In this document: positions 1-10,795 of the stretch, piece by piece
How the letters are laid out: every line of letters starts with the position of its first letter
How positions within the stretch are numbered: position 1 is the stretch's first letter
NCBI RefSeq assembly: GCF_014649655.1
Contig: NZ_BMTL01000001.1
Location: forward strand, 62,001 to 126,000
Source of the DNA: Streptomyces humidus
GTDB taxonomy: Bacteria; Actinomycetota; Actinomycetes; Streptomycetales; Streptomycetaceae
DNA length: 64,000 bases
Direction of reading: 5' to 3'
The notes under the pieces: model-generated
Told to the model about the DNA's origin: nothing
The model's database searches: none
What the model saw: only the letters and a program-made list of their open reading frames with translations
Program-made: the position numbers and the translations under genes

Positions 1-1222
<1,222 letters not shown>

Positions 1223-1443
1223 GAGAAACCGTCCGGCAGCTTGAAATCAGGCAGTGGGCAGATACACCCCATCTTGCCGGACGGCTACCCCTGGGGGGAA
1301 ACCCGTTCGGTCGAGGCTCTGTGACCTGGGGTTTCACTGTTGACAGGTGCGGGACGTCTGCGGCGGTTGCTGTCGAGTGGCCTCGGGGAACCTCGGACGG
1401 CCCGGAGACGGCCCAGGATTGATCACCACGGTCCGGCCGGTCG

Positions 1444-1486
1444 GCCACGACGGCGGGCGCGCCGACCGACCACGCACGCGTGTGCC
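1444..1486 (+). repeat. 43-bp dispersed repeat, copy 1
   Basis: By eye this matches the reverse complement of 11782-11824 at 40 of 43 positions, with a shared core GACCGACCACGCACGCGT. Both copies are in non-coding DNA and they bracket about 10.3 kb. The nature is unknown; candidates are a dispersed Streptomyces repeat or the end of a decayed mobile element. Confidence 0.6.
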
Positions 1487-1715
1487 ACGCCGCACCCCCA
1501 CCGGCCTCAGCCACGCTGCCGAGCCGTCGACCAGGGCAAGCCCCGCCGGCCGGGTCGTGGGACGCCCCGATGTCCACCAACCCAGAGCTCTCAGTTTGGG
1601 AAGCTGAGGGCATTTGGGACTCATACAGGCGTTGACCTGCAACGGAGCTGCGGCAGACTCCTACGGGGAGGCGACTTGCCTCGCCGGTGGTCCCCGTGGT
1701 TCCCCGCACAATCCG

Positions 1716-1750
1716 GCACGTGTCCGGCACGCCCGATGCCGGACACGTGC
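1716..1750. repeat. Perfect 14-bp inverted repeat upstream of small gene
   Basis: The arms GCACGTGTCCGGCA (1716-1729) and its exact reverse complement (1737-1750) flank a 7-base loop. No T-tract follows, so an operator or mRNA hairpin is as likely as a terminator. It lies 54 bases before the GTG start at 1804. Confidence 0.5.
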
Positions 1751-1803
1751 GGCAGGCCCGGAGTCGCTGGCATCCTCCACGTCGAGGAGGAGTCGTAGCA
1801 CTG

Positions 1804-2130
1804 GTGGGCAAGGGCGCAAGGCGCATCGTCGTCGACGGTACGGCGTACCGCTGGCGGCTGCGACGGCGGCCAACCTACTTCCAGGGCCTGGCCTGGACAC
1901 CGTGCACGTTCGCGGTCGAGCATGCGGACACTCCGGGGACAACGCTCGTTGTGGCCACAGACCAGCCGCACTTGAGTAACTGGATCGGACGCGAAGCCAA
2001 GCCGGTACTGCCGTCCGACGTTGCCCAAGTCATCAAACAAACCTGCTGGTCAGAGCACGGTCTTTCGCCCTGGCGGCGAAACCCCGCTCCCTGCCCTGCT
2101 CCGCAGGAGTCCGTTTCCTTTCCGCCGTGA
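1804..2130 (+). CDS. Small conserved-looking protein of unknown function
   Basis: A 108-residue product from GTG at 1804, preceded by AGGAGGAG at 1785-1792. The first 75 residues look like a real compact domain: basic start, then RRIVVDGTAYRWRLRRRPTY, an aromatic stretch, alternating hydrophobic strands, and an end reading LPSDVAQVI. I recall short Streptomyces hypotheticals of this type but can give no function. The last 30 residues (Pro/Ser/Trp-rich) look unlike the rest and may be a frameshifted or read-through tail. There is no signal peptide or membrane segment. The strong RBS and strand-like pattern argue for a gene. Confidence 0.55.
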   Translation: MGKGARRIVVDGTAYRWRLRRRPTYFQGLAWTPCTFAVEHADTPGTTLVVATDQPHLSNWIGREAKPVLPSDVAQVIKQTCWSEHGLSPWRRNPAPCPAPQESVSFPP

Positions 2131-2370
2131 ACGGCGGAGCATCCACGGAGGAACTCGATGACCGACAGACTGCCGAGTCGGCCAGATGAGACGACTTGGA
2201 GGTGACTGGTACGGAGGCTGACCCCCTCCCGTGTTGGGTGGTTGTCCTCATGGCACTCCCGGGGCGTCAGCGACAGAGTTCTCCTTGTCCGGCAGCGCCC
2301 CGGTGAGAAACCGGACGGTTGTCAATCATCAGGCCCGTTCGGGCCGACCTTGCTTTCGGGAGTTCACATC

Positions 2371-3666
2371 ATGGGTACACACACGTCGTCGACGCGTCGG
2401 CGTTTGCGAGCGGCACTGGCATTGGCGCTTGCCACTGCCGTGACCGCGACGGTCGCGGCTACGGCTTCCGCCACCCCCGCCGGCGCGGTGGGAGCCGGTC
2501 CGGGCGTCGACACGACACCGCCGGCGATGCAGTTGGCCAAGCTGTCCCAACAGGCCGCGGACGCCGGTTCCCTGGGTGTGATCGTGCGGGTCGACGGGGG
2601 CAGGGGACCGGCCGTGGAGATCGCCCGACAGGCCGCCTGGACCAAGGCCGACCACATACTCAAGGCCAACGACCAGTTCCGGATGGCTTCCAATACCAAA
2701 ACCCTGACGGCCACCCTGATCCTGCAACTGGTCGCCGAGCGGAAGGTCGGCCTCGCCGACCCGGTCGAGAACTGGCTGCCCGGCGTAGTCCCGGGTGGGG
2801 AGGCGATCACCATCAAGATGCTCCTCAACCACACCAGCGGCCTGAACGACTTCCTCCTCCACCCCGACTTCCTGCCCTCACTGCTCGGTCTGGACCGGCG
2901 CCGATGGACGCCCGAGCAGTTGCTGGCTCTGACCACCGCCCAGAACCCCCCGGGTGAGCAGTGGTCCTACAGCAACGCCAACTACCAGGCACTCGGCCTG
3001 GTGCTGGAGAAGGCCACCGGGCAGCGTCTTGCCGACCTCATCGAGCAGCGGATCACCCGGCCACTGGGCATGACGCACACTTACCTGGCCACCGACGCGG
3101 GCTGGCGAGCCGGCCATGACCACGCGACCGGATACGAACCCGACGCCGAGCACCTCGCACCGATCCTGCCTCCCGGCACACCCGAAGGAATCGGGTTCGC
3201 CGGACCGGAACGAAACGACCACGTCAACACCACGGACATGGATGTGAGTTCCTGGACCGGGGCTGCCGGCGGCATGGTCTCCACCGCCCAGGACTGGGAC
3301 CGTTTTCTGACCGCTCTGATGTCGGGCAGACTGCTGCCCCCCGCCCAGATGAAGCAGATGCGGACCACCGTCGCACAGGACCCGGCGGACCCGAAGGGCG
3401 ACCGTTACGGGCTGGGCCTGATGGAAGTACGTACCCCCTGCGGGACCGTGTGGGGCCACACCGGCGGCCTCCCCGGCTACTCCAGCGAGATCTATACCGA
3501 CGGCACCGGCCGCCGCAGCGTCACCGTCCTGAACTCCACCAACTTCGGCGTCCAGCTGCCCGCAGCCGCCACCGCGAACAAGGCCCTGGTCAACGCCGCA
3601 GCCTGCACCATGCTCGGCAAGCCCGTCCCCACCACGACCACCACGACCACCACGCCAACCCGCTGA
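2371..3666 (+). CDS. Secreted serine hydrolase, D-Ala-D-Ala carboxypeptidase / class C beta-lactamase family (S12)
   Basis: A 431-residue exported enzyme expected to act on D-Ala-D-Ala peptides or related substrates outside the membrane. The N-terminus is a signal peptide (RRRLRAALALALATAVTATV, then ASATPAGA). The three family motifs are present: SNTK with nucleophile Ser107 and Lys110, YSN at Tyr200, and HTG at His363. The C-terminus is a Thr-rich tail. The start at 2371 was chosen because it begins directly before the signal peptide and has CGGGAG upstream; an upstream in-frame ATG at 2242 would place 43 non-signal residues ahead of it. It stands alone. It is closest in type to the Streptomyces R61-like carboxypeptidases and esterases; exact substrate unknown. 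Confidence 0.9.
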   Translation: MGTHTSSTRRRLRAALALALATAVTATVAATASATPAGAVGAGPGVDTTPPAMQLAKLSQQAADAGSLGVIVRVDGGRGPAVEIARQAAWTKADHILKANDQFRMASNTKTLTATLILQLVAERKVGLADPVENWLPGVVPGGEAITIKMLLNHTSGLNDFLLHPDFLPSLLGLDRRRWTPEQLLALTTAQNPPGEQWSYSNANYQALGLVLEKATGQRLADLIEQRITRPLGMTHTYLATDAGWRAGHDHATGYEPDAEHLAPILPPGTPEGIGFAGPERNDHVNTTDMDVSSWTGAAGGMVSTAQDWDRFLTALMSGRLLPPAQMKQMRTTVAQDPADPKGDRYGLGLMEVRTPCGTVWGHTGGLPGYSSEIYTDGTGRRSVTVLNSTNFGVQLPAAATANKALVNAAACTMLGKPVPTTTTTTTTPTR

Positions 3667-4022
3667 GCCCTTCCCCCTTCTGCGACACACGGCGGCACGG
3701 GACGGGGGCCTCCTCGACCGTGTCACCTGCAACGGCGCCACCGATCGAGACCGAAACCGACTCCTACCGCCTCGCCGATGCCCGAGCCGGAACCAGAGAA
3801 CCCGCCAAGGCGGCGGGCGGACCTGTGCCGCGGCCGAGCCGACGGCCTGCCGCCCTCTCGATCGGCGGCCCATCGGGCATACCGCCGGTCCGCTCGCGTC
3901 GTGGACGCCGACGGCGCAACCTCGGAAAGCTCCATGCCGGCAAGGCCACGACAAGCTCTCCGGCAGGCGAGCCGGCGACGTCCGGGGGGCGGTCGGGCAG
4001 GGGGTGTCAGGCGGAGGTCGGG
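3667..4022. other. Convergent intergenic region, nothing recognised
   Basis: About 355 bases between two genes whose 3' ends face each other. No clear terminator hairpin or coding frame was seen. Confidence 0.5.
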
Positions 4023-5441
4023 TCAGTCGTGGGGGTGTGCGTCCTTGCGGCCGATCAGGACCAGGGCCGCTCCGCCGATGATCACCAGGCCGATGGCGGT
4101 GCCCGCGATGAGGGGGGTGGCGCTGGTGCCGCCCGTCGCCGCGAGGTCGACGCCGTTTCCGGCGGAGACGCCGCCCACCGTGGCCGGGCTCGGCTCGCTG
4201 AGGGTCTGGGTGGTCAGGCCCGCGGTCTCGTCGGCCTGGGTCCTGCAGTCCAGGACCCCGGTGAAGCGGTGCTCGACGCCTTGCGGGCCGGTGATCGTGA
4301 AGTCGTAGGCCTGATCCTCCTGGAGCGGGATCGTCACCGTCCGGGACGCACCGGCCGGGACCACGTGGTCGACGCCCATCAGCTCGAAGACGAAGGTCTC
4401 GTCGCCCCGGTTGACGGCGGTGAGGTCCACGCCTGTCTTCGCACAGTTCTTCACCGCGGACAGGACGGGGAGGGCGCCCTGCCGCGCCCAGACCGCGCTC
4501 GCCGTCGCCGACACGGTCGACTCGCTGGAGCCGGCCAGGATCTGGGTCTGACTGCGGCTCTCGGAGGTGAAGGCGCGGCCGACGGGAACGGTCGTGGAGG
4601 CCTGAACGGTCAGCTCGGCCGAACCGGGTGCCGCGTCGGCGGGCACGTCGAAGAACAGCTGGCCGCCGTCCGTCACGGAGGTGACCACCGTGCCGTCCTT
4701 GCCGACGATCCGGACCCCGCTGGTGGCGGCGTTCAGCGGAGGCGCCACCGTCACGGCTGTCGCCCCGGTGTGCACCGTCACCGGGCCGAGCAGCTCACCG
4801 GGCCGGCCGGAGACGGCGGGCACGTCGAGGGTGAGGGATGCCTGGGGCTCCGCCACCGGGCGGGCGGCCTTCTGGAGGTAGTCCGCGAGCCGCTCGGCCT
4901 GCGGGTCGACGGCGTCGACGTCGGCGACGTCCGTGTAGCGCCAGATGGCCACCTGGGTGCCGGCGGCGGCGTCCTGCTCCGTGAGACCGCCCTCGATGCC
5001 GGCCCTGTGGGCGAGCGAGGCGAGGTCGTTCACCTGGGGGTAGGAGTTCTGCAGGATCCAACGGACGCGGCCCGCGTTCTTGTTGGCGCCGAGCGAGGTA
5101 CCGCTCCACGAGGTCTCGTGGTATCTGGCGTCCCGCTGGGTGGGGTTGTAGAGGTCGACGCAGTAGGTCTGCAGGGTGCCGCCGCCCTCGACGGACATCT
5201 CGAACAGGCCGGCCGGGACCTCCTGGTCCCCGCCCTCGGCGTGGATCACGGCCGCGCCATAGGTCTTGAGGCCGCCTATCGTCGCGGTGGCCCCGCCCTG
5301 ACTCTGCGTCATCTCGGCTGCCGTCGCAGAGCCCGCGCCGGCGACGACGCCCGCCGCGACGAAACCGGACACCAGCGTCGCCATGGCGAGACGGACCGCG
5401 CCTCGTCCGCGCGAGAACCGCGCGGAGAACGAAGAAATCAC
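4023..5441 (-). CDS. Thioester-domain (TQXA/TIE) surface protein with LAxTG sortase signal
   Basis: A 472-residue cell-wall protein. Residues 1-42 form a signal peptide ending in SATAA. The next domain has the pieces of a Cys-Gln thioester adhesin: TYCVDLYNP with Cys94 and AAAGTQVAIWRYTD with Gln163, which should form an internal thioester able to bond covalently to a target. A middle part of beta-strand-rich repeats follows. The C-terminus has LAATG, a hydrophobic helix and a short charged tail (GRKDAHPHD), the sorting signal for a class E-type sortase as used by streptomycetes. Thioester domains are best known from Gram-positive pathogen adhesins; here the partner is unknown. Probably monocistronic. 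Confidence 0.9.
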   Translation of the reverse strand: MISSFSARFSRGRGAVRLAMATLVSGFVAAGVVAGAGSATAAEMTQSQGGATATIGGLKTYGAAVIHAEGGDQEVPAGLFEMSVEGGGTLQTYCVDLYNPTQRDARYHETSWSGTSLGANKNAGRVRWILQNSYPQVNDLASLAHRAGIEGGLTEQDAAAGTQVAIWRYTDVADVDAVDPQAERLADYLQKAARPVAEPQASLTLDVPAVSGRPGELLGPVTVHTGATAVTVAPPLNAATSGVRIVGKDGTVVTSVTDGGQLFFDVPADAAPGSAELTVQASTTVPVGRAFTSESRSQTQILAGSSESTVSATASAVWARQGALPVLSAVKNCAKTGVDLTAVNRGDETFVFELMGVDHVVPAGASRTVTIPLQEDQAYDFTITGPQGVEHRFTGVLDCRTQADETAGLTTQTLSEPSPATVGGVSAGNGVDLAATGGTSATPLIAGTAIGLVIIGGAALVLIGRKDAHPHD

Positions 5442-5767
5442 ACAATTCCCCTTCGAGCAGGACCCGTTGACGTGGGGGGCACGGTCCTACCTGCAGAATC
5501 CGAAGCTCCGTGAGCCACGTCCGGCATCCTAGAGAGGCGGCGCACCTCGCTTACCGGTCATCTCAACGGATCAGCGATCCGACTCGGAATCGTTATCCCC
5601 AAGATCGCCGACCCGGCCGGGCTTATCGACAAATACACTCGACGGTCCGGAGCGCATTCGCCGATAAGCCGCAACCCGGTCAGCGCCCGCACCCACGCTT
5701 CCCTGACACTGCGTCACCGTTCCGTTCCCCCACGCAGCCGCCGTCCCGGGCCGCGCCGGACCTCGGC
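5442..5767. other. Intergenic region, nothing recognised
   Basis: About 325 bases between the thioester protein start and the 3' end of the SSB gene, presumably carrying the promoter of the thioester protein. No gene, repeat or terminator stands out. Confidence 0.4.
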
Positions 5768-6250
5768 TCACGTCACCCCCGCCGGCTCGCGGCGCCGTGA
5801 GGTGTCGGGCTCCGGCTGCGCGGGCTCCGCGGCCGGGGTCTCCCAGTCGGGCTCGGGTCGCGGCGGCGTGCCGCCGACGGCAGGCTCAGGGCGGCCCGAT
5901 CGCCGGAAGGCCGACGTGCCCCGGGCGAGGTCATGGCCGATCGCCACGGCGTCGATGTCCGCCGATGTCCAGCCCTGCTGTCCCTCGCGCGACTCCGTGC
6001 GCACCTTCAGCCTCCCCTGCACGACGACAGGGTCGCCGACGTTCAGCGAGGCCATCGCGTTCGAGGCCAGCTGCCGATTGGCCCACACCGTGAAGAAGTT
6101 GGTGTGCCCGTCGGTCCAGGCGCTCTTCTCGCGGTCCCAGTAGCGCGAGGTCACCGCCAGGCGGAACCTCGCCGACGCGCCCGCCGCCAGCTCGCGGAAG
6201 ACCGGCCGCGTCGCCACATTGCCCACCGCGCAGACCATCGTCTCGTTCAC
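5768..6250 (-). CDS. Single-stranded DNA-binding protein
   Basis: A 160-residue SSB. The OB-fold occupies about residues 1-115: NETMVCAVGNVATRPVF at the start, RFRLAVTSRYWD, then FFTVWANRQLASN and GDPVVVQGRLKVR. The remainder is a Pro/Glu/Arg-rich tail. The GTG at 6250 was chosen because GGAGGGG lies just upstream and it begins the OB-fold; the longer frame adds 40 Arg-rich residues. The tail lacks the acidic hydrophobic tip (DDDIPF) of replicative SSBs, and there is no rpsF/rpsR context, so this is likely an accessory SSB, as streptomycetes carry besides the main one. Confidence 0.9.
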   Translation of the reverse strand: MNETMVCAVGNVATRPVFRELAAGASARFRLAVTSRYWDREKSAWTDGHTNFFTVWANRQLASNAMASLNVGDPVVVQGRLKVRTESREGQQGWTSADIDAVAIGHDLARGTSAFRRSGRPEPAVGGTPPRPEPDWETPAAEPAQPEPDTSRRREPAGVT

Positions 6251-6522
6251 TCGAACCCCTCCCTCACCGGGCGGTCGCGCCGCCCGGATGCGCCTACGGG
6301 CCCGTCCCGTACGGCTGCGTCCGACGCGACGGTTGTGGCTCGGTGAGCCGCGTCCCGTCGCCTGTCTCACGGCGACCGCGTCCGTCGCGATCGCCGCGAA
6401 GCCAGACTGCCTCCGTCGAGCCGGGCCCGCCGAACGCTGTGGATCACCCCCGGCCTGTGGATATCCCGGTCACCCGGACGAGGGACACAGGTCTTTCATC
6501 GGCGGATCGCACCCGGGGAAGA

Positions 6523-6554
6523 CCTGACGTCATCGCGCCCTGACGTCATCGCGC
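6523..6554. repeat. Perfect 16-bp tandem duplication spanning a stop codon
   Basis: The 16-mer CCTGACGTCATCGCGC occurs twice head to tail (6523-6538 and 6539-6554). Each copy holds the palindrome TGACGTCA. The second copy contains the stop codon of the GTPase gene that ends at 6546. Confidence 0.8.
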
Positions 6555-8864
6555 GGCGGCCTCCACCTCCGTGACCCGTGTGTACTGCTCCCGGACCTCC
6601 CGGTACCGCAGCAGTTCCGAAGCGACGGGATCCAGCACACGTGCCCGGCCGCACCCGGCCGCCGCCTCCCGCAGCCGGCGTTCGGCGTCCTGTCCGTAGC
6701 GCCGGGCCGGGCCGCGAGCCGCCATCCGGCAGCACCACTCGACCAGCGGGCCGCCCACGATGCCCAACACCATCAGCAGCACCGGAACCCCGAGATTCGG
6801 CGCGAGAACACCGACGATCTGCCCGACCAGCCACAGCCCGCCGACGACCTGGAGGAGCGTCATGGACGCCTGCGCCATGACGGCCGCCGGCCACCAGCCC
6901 GGCCGCGGCGGCCGTCCGGGCGGCAGTCCGGCCCGCGCCGCCAGCTCGTCCAGCGCTTCGGGCAGACCCCGGGCGCCGCGTACGGCTGCCTCCCGCACCG
7001 CCTGAGCCCAGGGTGTGGGCAGTCCCGCCGAGGCCCGCTCGGACAAGGCGCGCACCGCCTGCTCGACGCGTTGCCGTGCCGTGATCTCCTCGTCGGGCTG
7101 AGGGGTGACCGCCAGCCGTCCGGTGGGAGGGTCGCGCCGGTCCTGGTGCCAGCGCCACAGCCGCAGCCACGGCGTCCCGCACGCGCGCCCCGCGTTGCGC
7201 AGCCAGGCCCGCTCGGCCGCCTCTCCGGCCGCGATGGCGCCCACGGCGTCCGCGAGACGGTCGGCGAACTCGTCCCGCGCCTCCTCGCTGAGCCCGGTGC
7301 GCCGCCCGGTGGCGTAGACGGGACGCAGCCCCCAGGCGGCGGTGTCCAGGTCGGCCGAGATGCGGCGGGCCGCCGCGCCGCGCTCCGCGACGAACTGGCC
7401 GAGCAGCTCGCGCAGTTCCGGGAGACCTTCGCCGGTGAGCGCGGACAGCGCGAGCACCGTGGCGCCGGGCTCGCCGTACTCGCCCAGGGCGACGCCGTCC
7501 TCGTCCAGGAGGCGCCGCAGATCGTCGAGGACCAGCTCGGCGGCCTCGCCGGGCAGCCGGTCGACCTGGTTGAGGACGATGAACATGACCTCCGCGTGGC
7601 CCGCCATGGGGCGCAGATAGCGCTCGTGCAGGACGGCATCGGCGTACTTCTCCGGATCGACGACCCAGATCACCGCGTCGACGAGCGCGAGGACACGGTC
7701 GACCTGCTCGCGGTGCTGTACGGCCGCCGAGTCGTGGTCGGGCAGGTCGATCAGGATGAGCCCACGCAGCTGTTCCTCCGCGTCCGGGCTCTGCACCGGC
7801 CGCCTGCGCAGTCGTCCCGGGATGCCTAGCCGGTCGACGAGGGTCGCCGTGCCGTCGCTCCAGCTGCAGGCGATGGGCGCCGAGGTCGTCGGCCGGCGTA
7901 CGCCGGTCTCCGAGATGGCGACTCCGGCGAGGGCGTTGAACAGCTGCGACTTCCCGCTTCCGGTGGCCCCCGCCAGGGCGACGACCGTGTGCTGCCCGGA
8001 CAGCCTGCCCCGGGCCGCCGCCTCGTCCAGGACCCGGCCGGCCCGGGCGAGCGTCTTGTTGTCGAGACGGGCGCGGGAGAGCCCCACGAGCTCGCGCAGG
8101 GCATCGAGGCGGGACCGCAGATGCCCGTCGTACACGAGCGGGGTCGTGGGCAGGGACCCTCCCCCTCCGCCTCCCGCGCCCCCTCCGCCTCCCCCGCCGA
8201 CGCCACCGACACCGACACCGCCACCGCCACCGCCCCGGGCCTGCCTGACGGCTGCCTGTTCGGCGGCGGACGCCTCGGTCGCCCGACGGGCGATGAGACC
8301 GTCGTCCCAGGGCGCCCCGCCCTCCGCGGAAGAGTCGGCAGAGGAGCCCTGACCGGAGCCCGTGCGGGCGGGTGCGGCCGCGGCCGAGGCGCCCTCCCCG
8401 GCGCCTGCGTCGGCGACGGCGTCGTCGCCGGGCACGCGCGTGTGGCGGGCGGCCTCACGTTCCGCGCGGCCGATCCGACCGGCGCGTCCCTCCCGCGCGA
8501 GGGAGCGGTCATCGGCCGTGTCGCTCTCCTCGTCGTCCGGATCCGGACGACGGCGGCGGTCCCGTGGCTCTTGCAGATCCCGCAGATCCCGCCGGCCTCG
8601 GGAAGCCTCAGGATCCTCGTCCCGAGTCTCCGCAGCAGGGCTCTCCGTCTCCCCCGAACCGCGGGCCTCCGCCTCCCTCTGCGCCTGATCGCCGCGGCTC
8701 CCGCCGTCCCCGGTTTCGCGGTCGTCCTGGTCGTCTCTGTCACCCATGTGATCCGCGCGTTTCCCGTGATCCGTGCGATCCGTGCAGTCCGTGTGATCGC
8801 TGCGATCGTTGTGATCTGTGGGGCCCGTGCGATCCGTGTGGTCCTGGTCAGCGACGGCGGTCAC
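6546..8864 (-). CDS. Dynamin-like / YfjP-type GTPase with disordered N-terminus and C-terminal membrane segments
   Basis: A 772-residue protein. Residues 1 to about 230 are low-complexity, rich in Asp, Arg, His and Glu, followed by a Gly-rich spacer. The G domain begins near residue 295 with the P-loop GATGSGKSQLFNALAG; later motifs are LIDLPDHDS (G3, DxxD variant) and FIVLNQVDR (G4, NQxD). Two hydrophobic helices near residues 665-715 suggest membrane attachment. The start is GTG at 8864 with GAAGGAGAGG just upstream, three bases after the stop of the preceding GTPase, so the two are co-translated. Paired GTPases of this type are seen in actinomycetes; membrane remodelling is plausible but not shown. 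Confidence 0.85.
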   Translation of the reverse strand: MTAVADQDHTDRTGPTDHNDRSDHTDCTDRTDHGKRADHMGDRDDQDDRETGDGGSRGDQAQREAEARGSGETESPAAETRDEDPEASRGRRDLRDLQEPRDRRRRPDPDDEESDTADDRSLAREGRAGRIGRAEREAARHTRVPGDDAVADAGAGEGASAAAAPARTGSGQGSSADSSAEGGAPWDDGLIARRATEASAAEQAAVRQARGGGGGGVGVGGVGGGGGGGAGGGGGGSLPTTPLVYDGHLRSRLDALRELVGLSRARLDNKTLARAGRVLDEAAARGRLSGQHTVVALAGATGSGKSQLFNALAGVAISETGVRRPTTSAPIACSWSDGTATLVDRLGIPGRLRRRPVQSPDAEEQLRGLILIDLPDHDSAAVQHREQVDRVLALVDAVIWVVDPEKYADAVLHERYLRPMAGHAEVMFIVLNQVDRLPGEAAELVLDDLRRLLDEDGVALGEYGEPGATVLALSALTGEGLPELRELLGQFVAERGAAARRISADLDTAAWGLRPVYATGRRTGLSEEARDEFADRLADAVGAIAAGEAAERAWLRNAGRACGTPWLRLWRWHQDRRDPPTGRLAVTPQPDEEITARQRVEQAVRALSERASAGLPTPWAQAVREAAVRGARGLPEALDELAARAGLPPGRPPRPGWWPAAVMAQASMTLLQVVGGLWLVGQIVGVLAPNLGVPVLLMVLGIVGGPLVEWCCRMAARGPARRYGQDAERRLREAAAGCGRARVLDPVASELLRYREVREQYTRVTEVEAAAR

Positions 8865-8867
8865 CGG

Positions 8868-10475
8868 TCACCTCTCCTTCTGCAGTACGGACAGCGCGGC
8901 GATGAGTTCGGCCTGGGGTTCGGGGTGGACTTCGAGTCCGTCGAGGGGGGCGAGGCGGCGCTCGCGCTCGGTGAACACGACGCGGTCGAGGTGCTCGGTG
9001 AGCAGCCGTCCGGCCCGGTCGCGCAGCCGCAGCGCCCCGTGGGCGCCGATCCGCTCGGCGAGTCTCTCGCCCGCGGAGCGCGCCCTGCGGCCGCCCAGCA
9101 GGGCGGTGGCGACGAGGGCGGCGACGGCCTCGGGATCCGGCGCGACACCGCGTTCCAGGCCGCGGACCTCGTCCTCTGCGTACTCGTCGAGCTCGCGCCG
9201 CCACCGTCGTACCGCGAGGCCGATCCGGTGCTCGACGCTCTCCGGGTCCGCGTCACGGTCCGCCAGCTCGGATGCCTCAGCCGCGGGTTCACGCCGCCAC
9301 GCCGCGTCGACGCGCTCGTCGGCGGCGGCTACGGCGCACAGCAGGAGCGCGGCGAGGCTCTCCGACAGGGCGTCGAGGAGTTCACCGGCGGTGCAGTCCA
9401 GGGGGAAGGCGCGCCAGCGTTTGAGGGCGTCGCCGGCGAGCACGGCGCCGCTCTGCAGTCGGCCCCGCAGGCGGGTGTACTCGCTGTCGTACGCCACTTC
9501 GACAGCCGAGGTGAGGCGCAGGGCCGCGGCGTACTGCGCGGCGGCGGCGCCCGCGAGTTCGGGCATGCGGGCCTTGAGGGAGTCGAGGACGCCATGGGCC
9601 GTGCGGGTCAGGGCATGGCGGCGGGCACCGGAGTCCTGGGTGTGATGGACCAGCCAGTTCCGCAGCGGCGCCACCGCGGTGGCCGGCAGCAGCCCGCCGC
9701 CCCAGGCCGACTCGGGCAGTTCGGGGACCGTGAAGCGCGGGACGGCACCCAGACCGGCCTTGGTGAGCAGGGCGCCGTACTGCCGGGACACCTCGGCGAC
9801 GACCTGGTGGGGCACGCGGTCGAGGACGGTCACGAGCATGGCGCCGTACTCCTTGGCGGTACGCAGCAGATGCCAGGGCACGGCGTCGGCGTAGCGGGCG
9901 GCCGTCGTGACCATCACCCAGATGTCGGCGGCGCAGATCAGTTCGGCGGCGAGGACGCGGTTGTCGGCGACGAGGGAGTCGATGTCGGGTGCGTCGAGGA
10001 GGGCGAGGCCGGGCGGGAGCGTGTCGGCGGTCTCGATGCGCAGCACGCGTCTGCCGTCCTCGCCCGGGAGCAACAGGTCCTCCATGGACTCCTGACGGGG
10101 CGTCCACACGCGGGTGAGGCCGGGCAGCACGCGCATACCGCTGAACCAGTGCTGGTCCTCCGGGTGGCACACGAGCACCGGAGTCCGCGTCGTCGGCCGC
10201 AGCACGCCCGCTTCGCTGACGCGGCGGCCCACCAGCGAGTTGACGAGGGTGGACTTGCCCGCGCCGGTGGACCCGCCCACCACCGCGAGCAGCGGGGCCT
10301 CCGGTTGCCTGAGCCGGGGCACCAGGTAGTCGTCGAGCTGCGCGAGGAGTTCGTCGCGGTTGGCACGCGCGCGTGGAGCGCCCGCCAGGGGCAGCGGAAA
10401 GCGTGCGGCGGCGACACGGTCGCGCAGGGCGGAGAGTGCGTCGAGCAGCTGAGGCCGTACGTCCAAGGTCACCAC
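8868..10475 (-). CDS. Dynamin-family GTPase (first gene of GTPase pair)
   Basis: A 535-residue GTPase. The P-loop [18 protein letters not shown] lies near residue 70. A switch region follows ([18 protein letters not shown]), then [11 protein letters not shown] (G3) and TVLDRVPH (G4-like TxxD). The C-terminal half is helical with no clear membrane segment, unlike its partner downstream. The GTG at 10475 gives the N-terminus (M)[18 protein letters not shown]; a second GTG follows directly and the Shine-Dalgarno is weak. The two genes form an operon with a 3-base gap. Like other bacterial dynamin pairs, the two products may act as a heteromer, which is inference. Confidence 0.85.
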   Translation of the reverse strand: MVTLDVRPQLLDALSALRDRVAAARFPLPLAGAPRARANRDELLAQLDDYLVPRLRQPEAPLLAVVGGSTGAGKSTLVNSLVGRRVSEAGVLRPTTRTPVLVCHPEDQHWFSGMRVLPGLTRVWTPRQESMEDLLLPGEDGRRVLRIETADTLPPGLALLDAPDIDSLVADNRVLAAELICAADIWVMVTTAARYADAVPWHLLRTAKEYGAMLVTVLDRVPHQVVAEVSRQYGALLTKAGLGAVPRFTVPELPESAWGGGLLPATAVAPLRNWLVHHTQDSGARRHALTRTAHGVLDSLKARMPELAGAAAAQYAAALRLTSAVEVAYDSEYTRLRGRLQSGAVLAGDALKRWRAFPLDCTAGELLDALSESLAALLLCAVAAADERVDAAWRREPAAEASELADRDADPESVEHRIGLAVRRWRRELDEYAEDEVRGLERGVAPDPEAVAALVATALLGGRRARSAGERLAERIGAHGALRLRDRAGRLLTEHLDRVVFTERERRLAPLDGLEVHPEPQAELIAALSVLQKER

Positions 10476-10795
10476 ACGCGAAGAATGCCCAATTTCAGGG
10501 GATTTATGAAGCATATAGGCATGTCTGCGCGCCGATAGGACACAACGGACGGAAGGTGCGACTGGGACAGAGGCGCAGGCCAGGCATAACGAGTGCACAA
10601 CACCCGAGTCGCGGGACGCCAAAAGCGATGCACGATTCGCACCTGCCTGCGATTATCAGGACCGCTTCACCGAACCTCCACATTGAGCCACGGAGGCGAA
10701 GCAACCGGGACAAGGAACCGGGAGCCCTATCCTTGTCCCCGGCAGCGTGACGGATCGGCCCACACCCGGGCAGCACGTACGAGGCCACCACACCG
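10476..10795. other. Divergent intergenic region upstream of GTPase operon and tRNA
   Basis: About 320 bases, AT-richer than its surroundings near 10490-10530, which is where the promoter of the GTPase operon would lie. The tRNA promoter must be at the other end. I cannot assign -35/-10 boxes with confidence. Confidence 0.4.

Larger units (their letters stand above)
1223..1803. other. Intergenic region with two inverted-repeat structures
   Basis: About 580 bases lie between the divergent ettA start and the next small gene. I see no convincing coding frame. It holds one arm of a 43-bp repeat (1444-1486) whose inverted copy is at 11782-11824, and a perfect 14-bp inverted repeat at 1716-1750. 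Confidence 0.6.

Noticed and set aside
2158..2205. 15-codon frame with a good RBS (GGAGGA before ATG) upstream of the serine hydrolase
   Set aside because: Too short to support without homologues; could be a leader peptide but nothing else points to it.
7989..10538. 849-codon plus-strand frame across both GTPase genes
   Set aside because: Antisense shadow: both GTPases have clear P-loops and coupled starts on the minus strand.
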